Source: CAZKEW01 sp964558915 (GTDB lineage: Bacteria; Acidobacteriota; Aminicenantia; Aminicenantales; UBA8522). From it: a DNA stretch of 64,000 bases. Under the pieces are notes generated by a model. It worked only from the letters and a program-made list of their open reading frames with translations, was not told the origin of the DNA and did no database searches. The translations under genes and the position numbers were made by a program. Location of the stretch: NCBI GenBank assembly GCA_964558915.1, contig CAZLFV010000001.1:62001-126000 (forward strand). Direction: 5' to 3'. Each line of letters opens with the position of its first letter. The stretch's first letter is position 1. Below, one piece after another: positions 34,741 to 43,792 of the stretch.

Positions 34741-35736
34741 ATGGAAGCAGGAATCATAGGAGGGGGCAGTTGGGGATCTGCCTTTGCCCTTCATCTTGGC
34801 CGCCTCCGGGTTAAAACCCGGCTGTGGGTCAGGGAGGGCGAGATTCTTGAAGAGCTTTTTAGGACTCGTCAAAACCCTGTCTTTCTCCCTGGACATCTTT
34901 TCCCTTCTTCCGTTTCTTTCTCGGGCGATCTTAAGGAAACAGCCAGGTCCGCCGATGTTCTGTTTATTGCCGTTCCGTCCCAGTTCTGCCGCCAGGTTTT
35001 TTCGGACATCGCTTCGGCCCTCTCTCGCGGTCAGATTATCGTCAGCCTAACCAAGGGTATCGAAGAGGGATCGCTCAAAAGAATGACTGAAATCATGGAG
35101 GAAGTCTTCCGAGTCCATTCTCTCCCACATCTTGCCGTGCTCTCCGGGCCGAGTTTTTCCCGAGAAGTTGCGGACAGGCATCCCACGGCCGTGGTGATTG
35201 GTTCAAAAGAAGTTGATTTCGCCAGAGCCGTCCAGCGTCTTATCTCCAATGTCTATTTTCGGGCTTATACGAGCGAAGATATCATTGGAGTAGAGCTTGC
35301 CGGAGCATGCAAAAATATTATTGCCTTGGCAGCCGGGATATCCGATTCCTTGAAGTACGGGCATAACACCCGGGCCGCCCTGATCACCCGCGGCCTTGCC
35401 GAGATGACCAGGCTCGGAACAAAGCTCGGCGCCAGCAGGGAGACATTTATGGGGCTGGCCGGGATCGGAGACCTGGTTTTGACCTGCACGGCCAAGCTCA
35501 GCCGGAATTACCACGTTGGCTACGACCTCGGAAAGGGCCGGCCGTTGCCTCTCATCCTGTCAGGGATGAAGATGGTGGCCGAAGGCGTCTCGACGACGAT
35601 ATCCGTTCGAGACCTGGCCCGCAGAGAAGGAGTTGAAATGCCCATCGTTGAGGAAGTCTTCAGAGTCCTTTATGAAAACAAGAGCCCAAAAGACTCCCTG
35701 CGTGATCTCATGCTGAGAGCGCTTAAGGTTGAATAG
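34741..35736 (+). CDS. gpsA: Glycerol-3-phosphate dehydrogenase [NAD(P)+]
   Basis: Reduces dihydroxyacetone phosphate to sn-glycerol-3-phosphate. A 331-residue protein with N-terminal dinucleotide motif GGGSWGSAFA, LSGPSFSREV, the catalytic Lys region GACKNIIALAAG, and NTRAALITRGLAEM. GTG at 34738 directly precedes the ATG and could also serve as start. Last gene of the rimO-pgpA-cinA-thpR-plsY-gpsA run, and direct supplier of the substrate of PlsY. Confidence 0.94.
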   Translation: MEAGIIGGGSWGSAFALHLGRLRVKTRLWVREGEILEELFRTRQNPVFLPGHLFPSSVSFSGDLKETARSADVLFIAVPSQFCRQVFSDIASALSRGQIIVSLTKGIEEGSLKRMTEIMEEVFRVHSLPHLAVLSGPSFSREVADRHPTAVVIGSKEVDFARAVQRLISNVYFRAYTSEDIIGVELAGACKNIIALAAGISDSLKYGHNTRAALITRGLAEMTRLGTKLGASRETFMGLAGIGDLVLTCTAKLSRNYHVGYDLGKGRPLPLILSGMKMVAEGVSTTISVRDLARREGVEMPIVEEVFRVLYENKSPKDSLRDLMLRALKVE

Positions 35737-35798
35737 AAGGAAGGATTAGACAAGAAGAAGCCAAGAGCATAAAATAAAACAGAAAAGAGGAAACACGG

Positions 35799-36584
35799 AT
35801 GAAAAATCGCCATGCTTTAATTTTCTTAGTTTGTCTGGGTATTTTTTCTTGCGCCTCTGCCCAGAAAAAAACGGAGAAGGCCCGGGAAAAAGATCCCCAA
35901 CACCAGTACAATATCGGGCTGTTTTACCTCAATAGCAATAATATCGACGAGGCGATCAAGTACTTCAACAAGGCCTTGAGCCTCGATCCCCGCCACTACC
36001 AGTCTTTTAACGCCCTTGGCTTGGCCAATTCTATGAGGGGAAATCTCCAGGAGGCGATCAATCTCTACCAAAAATGCCTCCAGATTTCGCCCAATTTTGC
36101 CGAAGCGCACAACAACCTTGGGACGATCTATCAGGAAATGGGGGACCTCGACAAGGCCGAACAGGAATTCAGGAAGATCATTGAGGATCCGAACTACACG
36201 CACAAAGAGCTCCCATATTACAACCTGGCTAGGCTCTATTTCACCAAGGGGGATTTGGAGAAAGCCCGCTCCCACGTCGATGTCGCTATCAAGCTCAACA
36301 CTCGTTTCGCCTTAGCCTACAACTTGCTTGGCTTGATTTTGGAGAGTCAAGATAATCTCTTCGGCGCCATCGAAAGCTTCAAGATGGCGGTTAAAATTGT
36401 CCCTGACGATCTGAATTTTAATTTCAACTTGGGAGCTGCTTATTTTAAGAATGACGACCTGGGTAAAGCGGCGGAGGTCCTCGAAAAAATCTCCCCCCAG
36501 GTCGTTGACCTGGAGATGAAAGAAAAGCTCAATTCTTATCTCAAAGCGATTAAAGAGAAAGAAAAGGAAAAAAGTGGCGGCTAG
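35799..36584 (+). CDS. TPR-repeat lipoprotein, PilF/PilW-like
   Basis: A 261-residue lipoprotein: hydrophobic signal with lipobox-like IFSC (Cys at 18), then about six tetratricopeptide repeats (for example YNIGLFYLNSNNIDEAIKYF, and later FNALGLANSMRGNLQEA). The size and layout resemble the type IV pilus pilotin PilF/PilW, but no pilus gene is nearby, so a general scaffold role in the outer envelope is as likely. The end is Lys/Glu-rich. Its stop overlaps the convergent ahcY stop by 4 bases. Confidence 0.78.
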   Translation: MKNRHALIFLVCLGIFSCASAQKKTEKAREKDPQHQYNIGLFYLNSNNIDEAIKYFNKALSLDPRHYQSFNALGLANSMRGNLQEAINLYQKCLQISPNFAEAHNNLGTIYQEMGDLDKAEQEFRKIIEDPNYTHKELPYYNLARLYFTKGDLEKARSHVDVAIKLNTRFALAYNLLGLILESQDNLFGAIESFKMAVKIVPDDLNFNFNLGAAYFKNDDLGKAAEVLEKISPQVVDLEMKEKLNSYLKAIKEKEKEKSGG

Positions 36585-37837
36585 GTGCCTTCTTCCCAGG
36601 CCCCCAAATATTTTTTCTGCTCCGCGGTCAGCCGATCGATCTTTACCCCCATGGAACGAAGTTTCAGGCGGGCGATTTCTTCGTCGATGGCTTTGGGAAC
36701 GGGGTAGACTTCTTTTCCGAGTGAACTGCCTTTACGGCTGAGGTAAAGCACGCTCAGCGCCTGGTTGGCGAAGCTCATATCCATAACTATGGCGGGATGC
36801 CCTTCGGCAGCCGCCAGGTTGATCAACCTTCCTTCTCCCAGTAAATAGAGTTTTTTTCCGTTTCGGAGCTCGTACTCATCAACAAATTCCCGAATCCTCT
36901 TCTTTTTCCTGGCCAGTTTTTCCAGGGCCGGAATATCAACTTCGACGTTGAAGTGGCCGGAATTGGCGATGATGGCCCCGTCCCTCATCCTGAGAAAGTG
37001 AGACTGGGTAATGACCGTCTTGTCACCCGTCAGGGTAACAAACACATCTCCTTTGGACGCTGCTTCGCTCATGGGCATAACTTCGAACCCGTCCATAACG
37101 GCTTCCAGGGCTCGCAGAGGATCAACCTCGCAAATAATGACTTTGGCGCCCCCTCCCCTTGCCCTCATGGCCACTCCCCGTCCGCACCAGCCGTATCCGG
37201 CGATGACAAAATGCAGCCCAGCCATAAGAATATTCGTGGCCCTCAGGATGCCGTCAATGGTGCTCTGTCCCGTCCCGTAGCGATTGTCAAAGAGGTGTTT
37301 AGTGTTGGCGTCGTTAACGGCAATGATTGGATAAGAGAGGACTTTCTTTTTGGCCATGCTCCTCAACCGGATGACTCCAGTCGTGGTTTCCTCGGTGCCG
37401 CCGACGATACTCTTAAGCAGGCTGCGCCTCCGGGAATGAATGGTGCTGACCAGGTCCGCCCCGTCGTCCATCGTGATGTTGGGGCCGTGGTCCAGGGCCT
37501 GGTTGATGTGACGGTAGTAGGTCCTGTTATTTTCACCCTTAATGGCAAAAACAGGCACGTCGTAAAATTTCACCAGGGCCGCGGCGACTTCATCCTGCGT
37601 GCTCAGAGGGTTGGAGGCGCAGAGCCTGAGCTGCGCTCCTCCTAGCCTTAAGGTTTCCATCAGGATTCCGGTTTCGCTAGTGACATGCAGGCAGGCCGAG
37701 ATTTTAATGCCCTTCAGGGGCTTCTCTTGGGCGAATTTTTTCCTGATAGAATTCAAGACAGGCATAAACCGCCCCGCCCATTCCATCTTGAGTTTTCCTT
37801 TCGGAGCCAATTTGAGGTCTTTGACGTCATAGTCCAT
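36581..37837 (-). CDS. ahcY: S-adenosylhomocysteine hydrolase
   Basis: Splits S-adenosylhomocysteine to adenosine and homocysteine with a bound NAD. A 418-residue protein with NAD motif GYGWCGRG, ITMDDGADL, and the substrate-side CASNPLSTQDEVAAAL. It lacks the roughly 40-residue insert of the plant/proteobacterial form, as in thermophile and archaeal enzymes. It follows metK by 54 bases on the same strand, so the two probably form a methyl-cycle operon. Confidence 0.94.
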   Translation of the reverse strand: MDYDVKDLKLAPKGKLKMEWAGRFMPVLNSIRKKFAQEKPLKGIKISACLHVTSETGILMETLRLGGAQLRLCASNPLSTQDEVAAALVKFYDVPVFAIKGENNRTYYRHINQALDHGPNITMDDGADLVSTIHSRRRSLLKSIVGGTEETTTGVIRLRSMAKKKVLSYPIIAVNDANTKHLFDNRYGTGQSTIDGILRATNILMAGLHFVIAGYGWCGRGVAMRARGGGAKVIICEVDPLRALEAVMDGFEVMPMSEAASKGDVFVTLTGDKTVITQSHFLRMRDGAIIANSGHFNVEVDIPALEKLARKKKRIREFVDEYELRNGKKLYLLGEGRLINLAAAEGHPAIVMDMSFANQALSVLYLSRKGSSLGKEVYPVPKAIDEEIARLKLRSMGVKIDRLTAEQKKYLGAWEEGT

Positions 37838-37891
37838 GGCTTTTCCCCTGTTTCATTGGAATCCCTTTCTAGGCCGGCTCTGTGCGCCTCC

Positions 37892-39058
37892 TTAGAGCCG
37901 GGCGTCCTTCCGCAACGCTTCGGCTTGGTCCGTTTTTTCCCAGGTGAATCCTTCTTCATCCCGTCCGAAATGCCCGTAGCAGGCTGTTTTCTTGAAAACC
38001 GGACGCAGCAAATTGAGGGCTTTGATCATGCCTTTGGGTTTAAGGTCGAAATGGGCCCGGATTAATTCCTTGATCTTATCCTCATGAATCTTCGAAGTCC
38101 CAAAGGAATCCACCATGATTGAGACCGGCTCGGCGACGCCGATGGCATAAGCCAGCTGCACTTCCAGTTTGTCGGCGATTCCCGCGGCTACGATGTTCTT
38201 AGCGATATACCGGGCGGTATAGGAGCCGGAGCGATCGACCTTGGAGGGATCCTTGCCCGAGAAGCAGCCTCCGCCGTGGCTTCCGACTCCTCCATATGTA
38301 TCAACGATGATTTTTCGGCCGGTAATTCCGGTATCGGCCAAAGGCCCGCCCTGTTCGAAACGGCCGGTGCCGTTGATGATAATCTTGGTTTTTTTGTCCA
38401 GCATTCCGGGCGGGATAATCTTCTTGATCACCATTTGCTTGATGTCGGCCCGCAGGTCTTCCATGTTCACCGTTGCGTTGTGTTGGGCGGCAATCACGAT
38501 CGCCTCGACGCGGCGCGGAGTGTCGCCGTCGTATTCGATCGTTATCTGGGATTTTCCGTCAGGCCTCAAATAGGGCAGGATCCTTTCTTTGCGGACCTGA
38601 CTCAATCGCCTGACCAGCTTGTGGGCGAGGATGATGGGCAGAGGCATCAGCTCCTCTGTTTCCCGGCAGGCGTAGCCGAACATGATTCCTTGATCTCCGG
38701 CGCCCTGCTCATGCTCCGCGGTCTCTATGACTCCTCTGGCTATATCAAGGGATTGCTCATGAATAGATGAAATAACACAGCACGTTTTGTAGTCGAAGCC
38801 AAAGACAGCCTGGGTATACCCGATATCCTTGACCACGCTCCTGACGAGTTTTTGAAAATCGCAATATCCGTTTGTGGTGATCTCGCCGGCTATGAAGACG
38901 AGGCCAGTTGTGACCGCTGTTTCGCAGGCCACACGGCTTTGGGGGTCCTGGCTGATGAGGTCATCCAGGATGGCATCCGAGATCTGGTCGCAGATTTTAT
39001 CCGGGTGACCTTCAGTCACGGATTCAGAAGTGAACAGATGCTTTCCAGCTTTGCTCAT
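37892..39058 (-). CDS. metK: S-adenosylmethionine synthetase
   Basis: Makes SAM from methionine and ATP. The 388-residue length is standard. Motifs: FTSESVTEGHPDKICDQISDA (start), GAGDQGIMFGYA (adenine loop) and GGCFSGKDPSKVDRSG (phosphate loop), with the catalytic His in EGHPDK. AAAGGAG precedes the ATG. It supplies the radical SAM enzymes of this window (RimO, HypE, PflX-like). No SAM riboswitch fits in the short leader. Confidence 0.95.
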   Translation of the reverse strand: MSKAGKHLFTSESVTEGHPDKICDQISDAILDDLISQDPQSRVACETAVTTGLVFIAGEITTNGYCDFQKLVRSVVKDIGYTQAVFGFDYKTCCVISSIHEQSLDIARGVIETAEHEQGAGDQGIMFGYACRETEELMPLPIILAHKLVRRLSQVRKERILPYLRPDGKSQITIEYDGDTPRRVEAIVIAAQHNATVNMEDLRADIKQMVIKKIIPPGMLDKKTKIIINGTGRFEQGGPLADTGITGRKIIVDTYGGVGSHGGGCFSGKDPSKVDRSGSYTARYIAKNIVAAGIADKLEVQLAYAIGVAEPVSIMVDSFGTSKIHEDKIKELIRAHFDLKPKGMIKALNLLRPVFKKTACYGHFGRDEEGFTWEKTDQAEALRKDARL

Positions 39059-39069
39059 GATCGGTCTCC

Positions 39070-39086
39070 TTTGAGACTATCTCAAA
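39070..39086. promoter_or_regulatory. Perfect 7-3-7 dyad in the metK leader
   Basis: TTTGAGA, CTA, TCTCAAA: a perfect inverted repeat lying between the metK -10 box and its ribosome-binding site. Its position suits a repressor operator or a short RNA hairpin; neither is proven. Confidence 0.45.
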
Positions 39087-39100
39087 AAATAAGGCGCCAT

Positions 39101-39127
39101 ATTATAACATAAGGGCACAATTTTCAA
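39101..39127 (-). promoter_or_regulatory. metK promoter with extended -10
   Basis: On the minus strand TGTTATAAT gives an extended -10 (TATAAT at 39106-39101), with TTGAAA at 39127-39122 after a short 15-base spacer. The leader to the ATG is about 36 bases. Confidence 0.6.
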
Positions 39128-39250
39128 CGGCTAAGTGAAGATGGTGACAGACCCTGTCGCAGCCCCCGATCTCGGCCCGGTTCATTGGATTTTGGGCCGC
39201 AAATATGATATTTATAGGGATGGCCTCAGGAAAAACGACTATATAGAGAG

Positions 39251-40582
39251 ATGCCAAAGCGATCTACAGGCGTCTGGATTCTTGCATTTTTTGTCCTCCT
39301 TGGACCCTCCGCCCTGTCCCAAGAACAAGCCAGATTCCCTTTTTCTTTCACTCAATATCAGCTCGAGAACGGACTGAAGGTGATCCTCTCTGAGGATGAC
39401 TCTCTTCCCATTGTCTCTGTGGTCATGGCCTATCATGTCGGGTCAATCAACGAGCAGCCAGGCAAGAGCGGCCTGGCTTATCTCCTGGAAAGCATAATGT
39501 TCATGGGTTCGCTGAATATCGGCTCTATGCAACACATCAGCTATGTCAACAGGATTGGAGGGATACCTAACGCCTCCACTACTGAGGACATCACCTTCTT
39601 TTATGAGACCGTCCCCATGAACCAGCTAGCCCTGGTTCTCTGGCTTGAGTCCGACCGGATGAAAGCCCTGGACATTAATTCGGCTAAGGTGCAAAGGTCA
39701 AAACAGTCCCTTCTTGAGGAGGTCGGCCAGCGGAAAGCTGATGAACCCTATTTTGAAAGCTTCCTAGTTTTTGACCGACTCCTCTATCCTGACTTTCCCT
39801 ATAGTCATCCAATTTTGGGAAGTGAAGAAGATATCGGGAATCTGACGCTGGAGGATGTGAAAAATTTTTATTCGACGTTCTATGTTCCCAACAACGCCGC
39901 ACTTGCCATCGTCGGAAAATTCGACTTGACCAAGGCCAAGGAACTGATCGAGAGATATTTCGGGACAATTCCCCAAGGTAAGGACATCCCCCCTTCCCCA
40001 CCCTCTCAGCCCCTGGAAAGAAAGCAGGTGGTTGAGGTCCTCCAAGAATCCCTCGCTCCAGCGCCAGCGTTTCACCTGGGGTATCGGATTGCTCCTCCCT
40101 ATTCCCCGGAATCCTATCCTCTGGTAATTATCGATTATATCCTCCTCAAGGGAAAGGGTTCCCGTCTGTACAGAAGGCTTGTGCGGAAAGACAACCTGGC
40201 GCTGTATTTAAGCGGGGCCATCGAAAAGCGGAAAGATATGGCGGCACTGAAAATTTTTGTGATGAACAACAGCGCGTCGACGGCCGAACTCTGCCAAAAG
40301 GCTATTTTTTCGGAGATCTCCAAATTGAGGACGAGCTATGTATCCGAAGGCGAGCTTCGGCGCGCTAAAAACATGTTCAAAAGGGACTATCTGAGTCGCT
40401 TTGCCAATCCCCAGGATCGGGCCATGTTCTTGATCGAGACCTTATTTTCGCCTGCGAGTTTAGAAGATGCGCCCCAGGAACTCGACAAGTATCTCGGGAC
40501 TACGCCGCTTCAAGTGATCGGAATGATCAACCGTTATATCATCCCGGAAAACAGCATTCTGCTCAACGTGAAAATACGATGA
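39251..40582 (+). CDS. Exported M16-family protein lacking the zinc motif (first of a pair)
   Basis: A 443-residue M16B-type protein with a signal peptide (ILAFFVLLGPSALSQ). The fold is recognisable from GLKVILSEDDSLPIVSV and from AYHVGSINEQPGKSGLAYLLES. The zinc motif HxxEH should sit at 77-81 but reads Y77-L-L-E80-S81: both histidines are replaced while the Glu stays. Catalysis as a metallopeptidase is thus unlikely. It overlaps the second M16 gene by 4 bases, so the pair should form a heterodimer. The usual partner arrangement has one active subunit; here none is evident. Confidence 0.85.
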   Translation: MPKRSTGVWILAFFVLLGPSALSQEQARFPFSFTQYQLENGLKVILSEDDSLPIVSVVMAYHVGSINEQPGKSGLAYLLESIMFMGSLNIGSMQHISYVNRIGGIPNASTTEDITFFYETVPMNQLALVLWLESDRMKALDINSAKVQRSKQSLLEEVGQRKADEPYFESFLVFDRLLYPDFPYSHPILGSEEDIGNLTLEDVKNFYSTFYVPNNAALAIVGKFDLTKAKELIERYFGTIPQGKDIPPSPPSQPLERKQVVEVLQESLAPAPAFHLGYRIAPPYSPESYPLVIIDYILLKGKGSRLYRRLVRKDNLALYLSGAIEKRKDMAALKIFVMNNSASTAELCQKAIFSEISKLRTSYVSEGELRRAKNMFKRDYLSRFANPQDRAMFLIETLFSPASLEDAPQELDKYLGTTPLQVIGMINRYIIPENSILLNVKIR

Positions 40583-42018
40583 AGAAGATAATCCTGCTCT
40601 GCGGCTTGGTCTTCCTGCAGGCCATCGCGCTTCCTCAGGAAAGGTTCAGAAAATCCCCTCCTGTCCCCGATCCTCTGCAACCCCTGCGGCTTCCAGCAAT
40701 CGAATCAGTCCGTCTGACTAATGGACTCACCCTGGCTGTGGCCTACCAAAAAAATCTTCCCTTTATCAGCCTGGAGCTCGTCGTCCAGGCGGGAGAAAGC
40801 TCTTCCCCCCGTAACTTGCCCGGTTTGGCAACGTTGACGGCCGGGATGTTATGCCGCGGCACGCTCCTGAGTTCCGCTTCAGAAATCGAAGAAAAAATTG
40901 AATCCATCGGAGGGAGTTTTTCCGCTATTGCCTTCCAGGATTACTCGCGCTTTTCGTTTACGTTCCTGGACGAGAATTTGGATCAAGCCCTGGAAGTCTT
41001 AGGCCAGATGATCCTTCAGCCTGCGTTTGACGATAAAGAGATTCTTAACCTCAGGAGAATTGAGTATTATAGCCTTCTTCAAAAACAGCGAGACCCGGAA
41101 TTCGTGGGTCGGCGCCAGCTGCTGCGGATCCTCTTTAAGAATCATCCCTACGAAAGGTCCTTTTATAACGAGGATGTTCTCAAGAACATTACCAGGAAGG
41201 ACATCCTTGGTTTTTTTCAAACATACTATCGGCCGAATAACTCCGTCCTCGTCATGACCGGCAATCTGAATCTTCGGATTGCTTCCCGGAAGGTTAGCCA
41301 ATATCTCAGCGCCTGGCAGGAAAAAGGCGTTGACAGGGTTTATCTTCCTCCTCCGGCACCCAATAACGAAGAGACGATTTGCTTTATCGAACTCCCCCAG
41401 GCAAAAGATCCCACGGTGGTGCTCGGGAATGTGATTTTCCCCATAGGGGATCCCGACTTTTTCCCGTTTTCCGTCGTCAACCAGGTTTTGGGCGGAACAC
41501 CGAACAGCCGGCTGTTCATGAACCTCAGGGAGTCGAAAGAATATGCCTATTATGCCTTCAGCGAAATGGAGCTTTTCCGAAGCTGCGGTGTCTACCTTGT
41601 TCGGTCAAAGGTTACTCCGGCCTCCTGTTTCGCTTCTGTGCAGGATATTCTTGGAGAACTCGACCGCATAACCAAGGAAAAAACTCCCACCTCTGAAATC
41701 GAGCAAGCCAAGTCCTATCTGATCGGGAATTTTCCCCTGCAGCTCGATCGATTGGATAGTTTTACCCGAAAACTTTCTGATGTGGTGGCCATGTCTCTGG
41801 GAGAGGGACACTGGAACGAATTCTATGATAACATCATGCTCGTCGATCCAGACAAGGTCTTCCAGGTGGCCGAAAAATGCCTTCTTCCGAAGCCGGTGGT
41901 TGTCCTCGTGGGAGACAGGAGCGTGCTTTCCAAGCATCTCGGAGAATTTAAAAAAATAGATATTTATGACGTCAAAGGAGTTCATCAATACACCATAACC
42001 AAAGGAGCAGAGGAATGA
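40579..42018 (+). CDS. Exported M16-family protein lacking the zinc motif (second of a pair)
   Basis: A 479-residue M16 homologue with a short signal peptide (IILLCGLVFLQAIALPQ). The place of HxxEH reads T85-L-T-A88-G89, losing all three catalytic or ligand residues, as expected for the non-catalytic beta-type subunit. The C-terminal lobe is complete (NQVLGGTPNSRLFMNLRE carries the typical substrate-binding region with R). It overlaps both neighbours by 4 bases. Likely a binding or chaperone-like partner of the preceding protein in the periplasm. Confidence 0.85.
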   Translation: MKKIILLCGLVFLQAIALPQERFRKSPPVPDPLQPLRLPAIESVRLTNGLTLAVAYQKNLPFISLELVVQAGESSSPRNLPGLATLTAGMLCRGTLLSSASEIEEKIESIGGSFSAIAFQDYSRFSFTFLDENLDQALEVLGQMILQPAFDDKEILNLRRIEYYSLLQKQRDPEFVGRRQLLRILFKNHPYERSFYNEDVLKNITRKDILGFFQTYYRPNNSVLVMTGNLNLRIASRKVSQYLSAWQEKGVDRVYLPPPAPNNEETICFIELPQAKDPTVVLGNVIFPIGDPDFFPFSVVNQVLGGTPNSRLFMNLRESKEYAYYAFSEMELFRSCGVYLVRSKVTPASCFASVQDILGELDRITKEKTPTSEIEQAKSYLIGNFPLQLDRLDSFTRKLSDVVAMSLGEGHWNEFYDNIMLVDPDKVFQVAEKCLLPKPVVVLVGDRSVLSKHLGEFKKIDIYDVKGVHQYTITKGAEE

Positions 42019-43691
42019 AAATCGTCGAATGCGTGCCGAACTTCAGTGAAGGCAGGGACAGAGAAAAAATCAAGGCCATTACTCAAGAGATCGAGCGGAC
42101 GCCGGAAGTCAAACTCCTTGATGTAGACCCGGGGGAATCGACCAACCGCACGGTCGTGACTTTTGTCGGCTCGCCCGAAGGAGTCAAAGAGGCCGCTTTG
42201 AGAGCCATCCGCAAGGCCGCAGAACTCATCGATATGAGCAAGCACAAAGGCGCGCACAGCCGCATGGGCGCGACGGACGTCTGCCCGTTTGTTCCGGTCT
42301 CGGGAGTCACAATGGAAGACTGCGTGAAGCTTGCCCACGAGGTCGGCCGAAGGGTAGCTGAAGAGCTCCGCATCCCCGTCTATCTTTATGAGGAAGCCGC
42401 TCAAAAGGAAGAGAGAAGGAATTTGGCCAATATTCGAGCGGGAGAATATGAGGGGCTGCCAGAGAAGCTCAGAGACCCGGCCTGGGCTCCTGATTACGGC
42501 GAGCCTGTTTTCAACCCGCGGTCGGGAGCAACGGTGATTGGCGCCCGAGAATTTTTGATCGCCTACAACATCAATTTGAATACAAGAGACAGGAGGCTGG
42601 CGCACGAGATCGCTCTTCAGCTAAGAGAAAGCGGGCGGGCCAAAAGAGACAGCGAAGGGAACATCGTCAGGGACGCGGAAGGGGAAACGGTCATGCTGCC
42701 CGGGAGATTCAAGCACTTGAAGGCGGTCGGCTGGTATATCGAAGACTTTGGAGTGGCTCAAATTTCCATCAATTTTACGAACTATAAGGTGACGCCCCCC
42801 CATCTTGTGTTCGATGAGGCCGTTCGGGAGGCAGAGAAATTGGGACTCCGTGTCACCGGAAGCGAGCTGGTCGGATTGATCCCCAAGGAGGCTCTTCTTA
42901 TGGCCGGAAGGTATTATTTGGCCAAGCAGGGCAAGAGCCCGGGCGTTCCCGAAGAAGAACTCATCCGGATGGCAGTCCTCTCTCTCGGCCTCAACGATGT
43001 CACTCCCTTTAATCCGGATAAAAAGATAATTGAGTATCAGTTCAAGGATCCGGCCGGGTCTCTCCTTCGGCTCAGTCTGCGCGATTTTGCCAACGAGCTC
43101 TCTATGGACTCGCCCGCTCCGGGCGGGGGAAGCGCAGCCGCCCTGTGTGCTGCTCTTTCGGCCGCTCTCTCAGCAATGGTCGCCAATCTCACAGTGGGAA
43201 AAAGAGGCTACGATGGAGTCGAGCAGGAGATGACGGAGGCGGCCATCAAGGCCCAGGCTCTTAAGGATGATCTGTTGAGAGCAGTAGACGAAGACACGCG
43301 GGCCTTTAACAAGGTTATGGAGGCTTTCAAATTGCCTAGAGCGACTGAAGACCAGCTTAGAGAAAAAGAGGCCGCCGTCGAGAAGGCCTTTCAGGAAGCG
43401 ACCCTAGTGCCTCTGGGCGTTCTGGAAAAGAGCATTCTTCTTTTGGAATTGGCCAAGGCTGTGGCGACCAAAGGAAACAAGAATTCTTTGAGCGACGCAG
43501 GAGTGGCTGGAATCATCGCTGAGGCAGCCGCCCAAGGCGCCTCGGACAATGTCAAGATCAACCTTCTCGGCATCAAGGACAGTGCGTTCAAAGAAGACAC
43601 TAAAAAGAAAGCGGAAGCCCTCGTGGAAAAGGCGGCGGAACTTGGCCGGGAGATTAGGCAGGTTGTCGAGCAAGAATTAGATCGGGCTTAG
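42015..43691 (+). CDS. ftcD: Glutamate formimidoyltransferase / formimidotetrahydrofolate cyclodeaminase
   Basis: Bifunctional histidine-degradation enzyme. It moves the formimino group of formiminoglutamate to tetrahydrofolate and then releases ammonia, giving methenyl-THF. Residues 1-300 are the transferase (VECVPNFSEGRD, catalytic His in HKGAHSRMGATD); residues about 350-555 are the cyclodeaminase (MDSPAPGGGSAAALCAALSAAL). At 558 residues it is a full fusion like the animal enzyme. No hut genes are nearby; it is coupled instead to the M16 pair by a 4-base overlap, which suggests a peptide-to-amino-acid theme. It could feed one-carbon units to the AICAR transformylase. Confidence 0.92.
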   Translation: MKIVECVPNFSEGRDREKIKAITQEIERTPEVKLLDVDPGESTNRTVVTFVGSPEGVKEAALRAIRKAAELIDMSKHKGAHSRMGATDVCPFVPVSGVTMEDCVKLAHEVGRRVAEELRIPVYLYEEAAQKEERRNLANIRAGEYEGLPEKLRDPAWAPDYGEPVFNPRSGATVIGAREFLIAYNINLNTRDRRLAHEIALQLRESGRAKRDSEGNIVRDAEGETVMLPGRFKHLKAVGWYIEDFGVAQISINFTNYKVTPPHLVFDEAVREAEKLGLRVTGSELVGLIPKEALLMAGRYYLAKQGKSPGVPEEELIRMAVLSLGLNDVTPFNPDKKIIEYQFKDPAGSLLRLSLRDFANELSMDSPAPGGGSAAALCAALSAALSAMVANLTVGKRGYDGVEQEMTEAAIKAQALKDDLLRAVDEDTRAFNKVMEAFKLPRATEDQLREKEAAVEKAFQEATLVPLGVLEKSILLLELAKAVATKGNKNSLSDAGVAGIIAEAAAQGASDNVKINLLGIKDSAFKEDTKKKAEALVEKAAELGREIRQVVEQELDRA

Positions 43692-43704
43692 AACTGCTGC
43701 TCTT

Positions 43705-43749
43705 GCTTTCCCTCACCCCCAAAAATCCCCCTTTAGGGTGAGGGAAGGC
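43705..43749. repeat. Long hairpin after ftcD
   Basis: A 14-bp stem (11 perfect pairs TTCCCTCACCC with GGGTGAGGGAA, then one G-T and two G-C pairs) around a 17-base loop. No T-run follows on the plus strand, so it is not a classical terminator, but it could still end or protect the ftcD transcript. The C-rich sequence resembles small dispersed repeats seen between genes in many bacteria. Confidence 0.5.
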
Positions 43750-43792
43750 TGAAAAAAATCACCCATTATTTCACCCGCTTCGATTATTGTGA

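Noticed and set aside
39059..39100. SAM riboswitch upstream of metK
   Set aside because: The leader from the -10 box to the ATG is only about 36 bases, too short for any known SAM riboswitch class.
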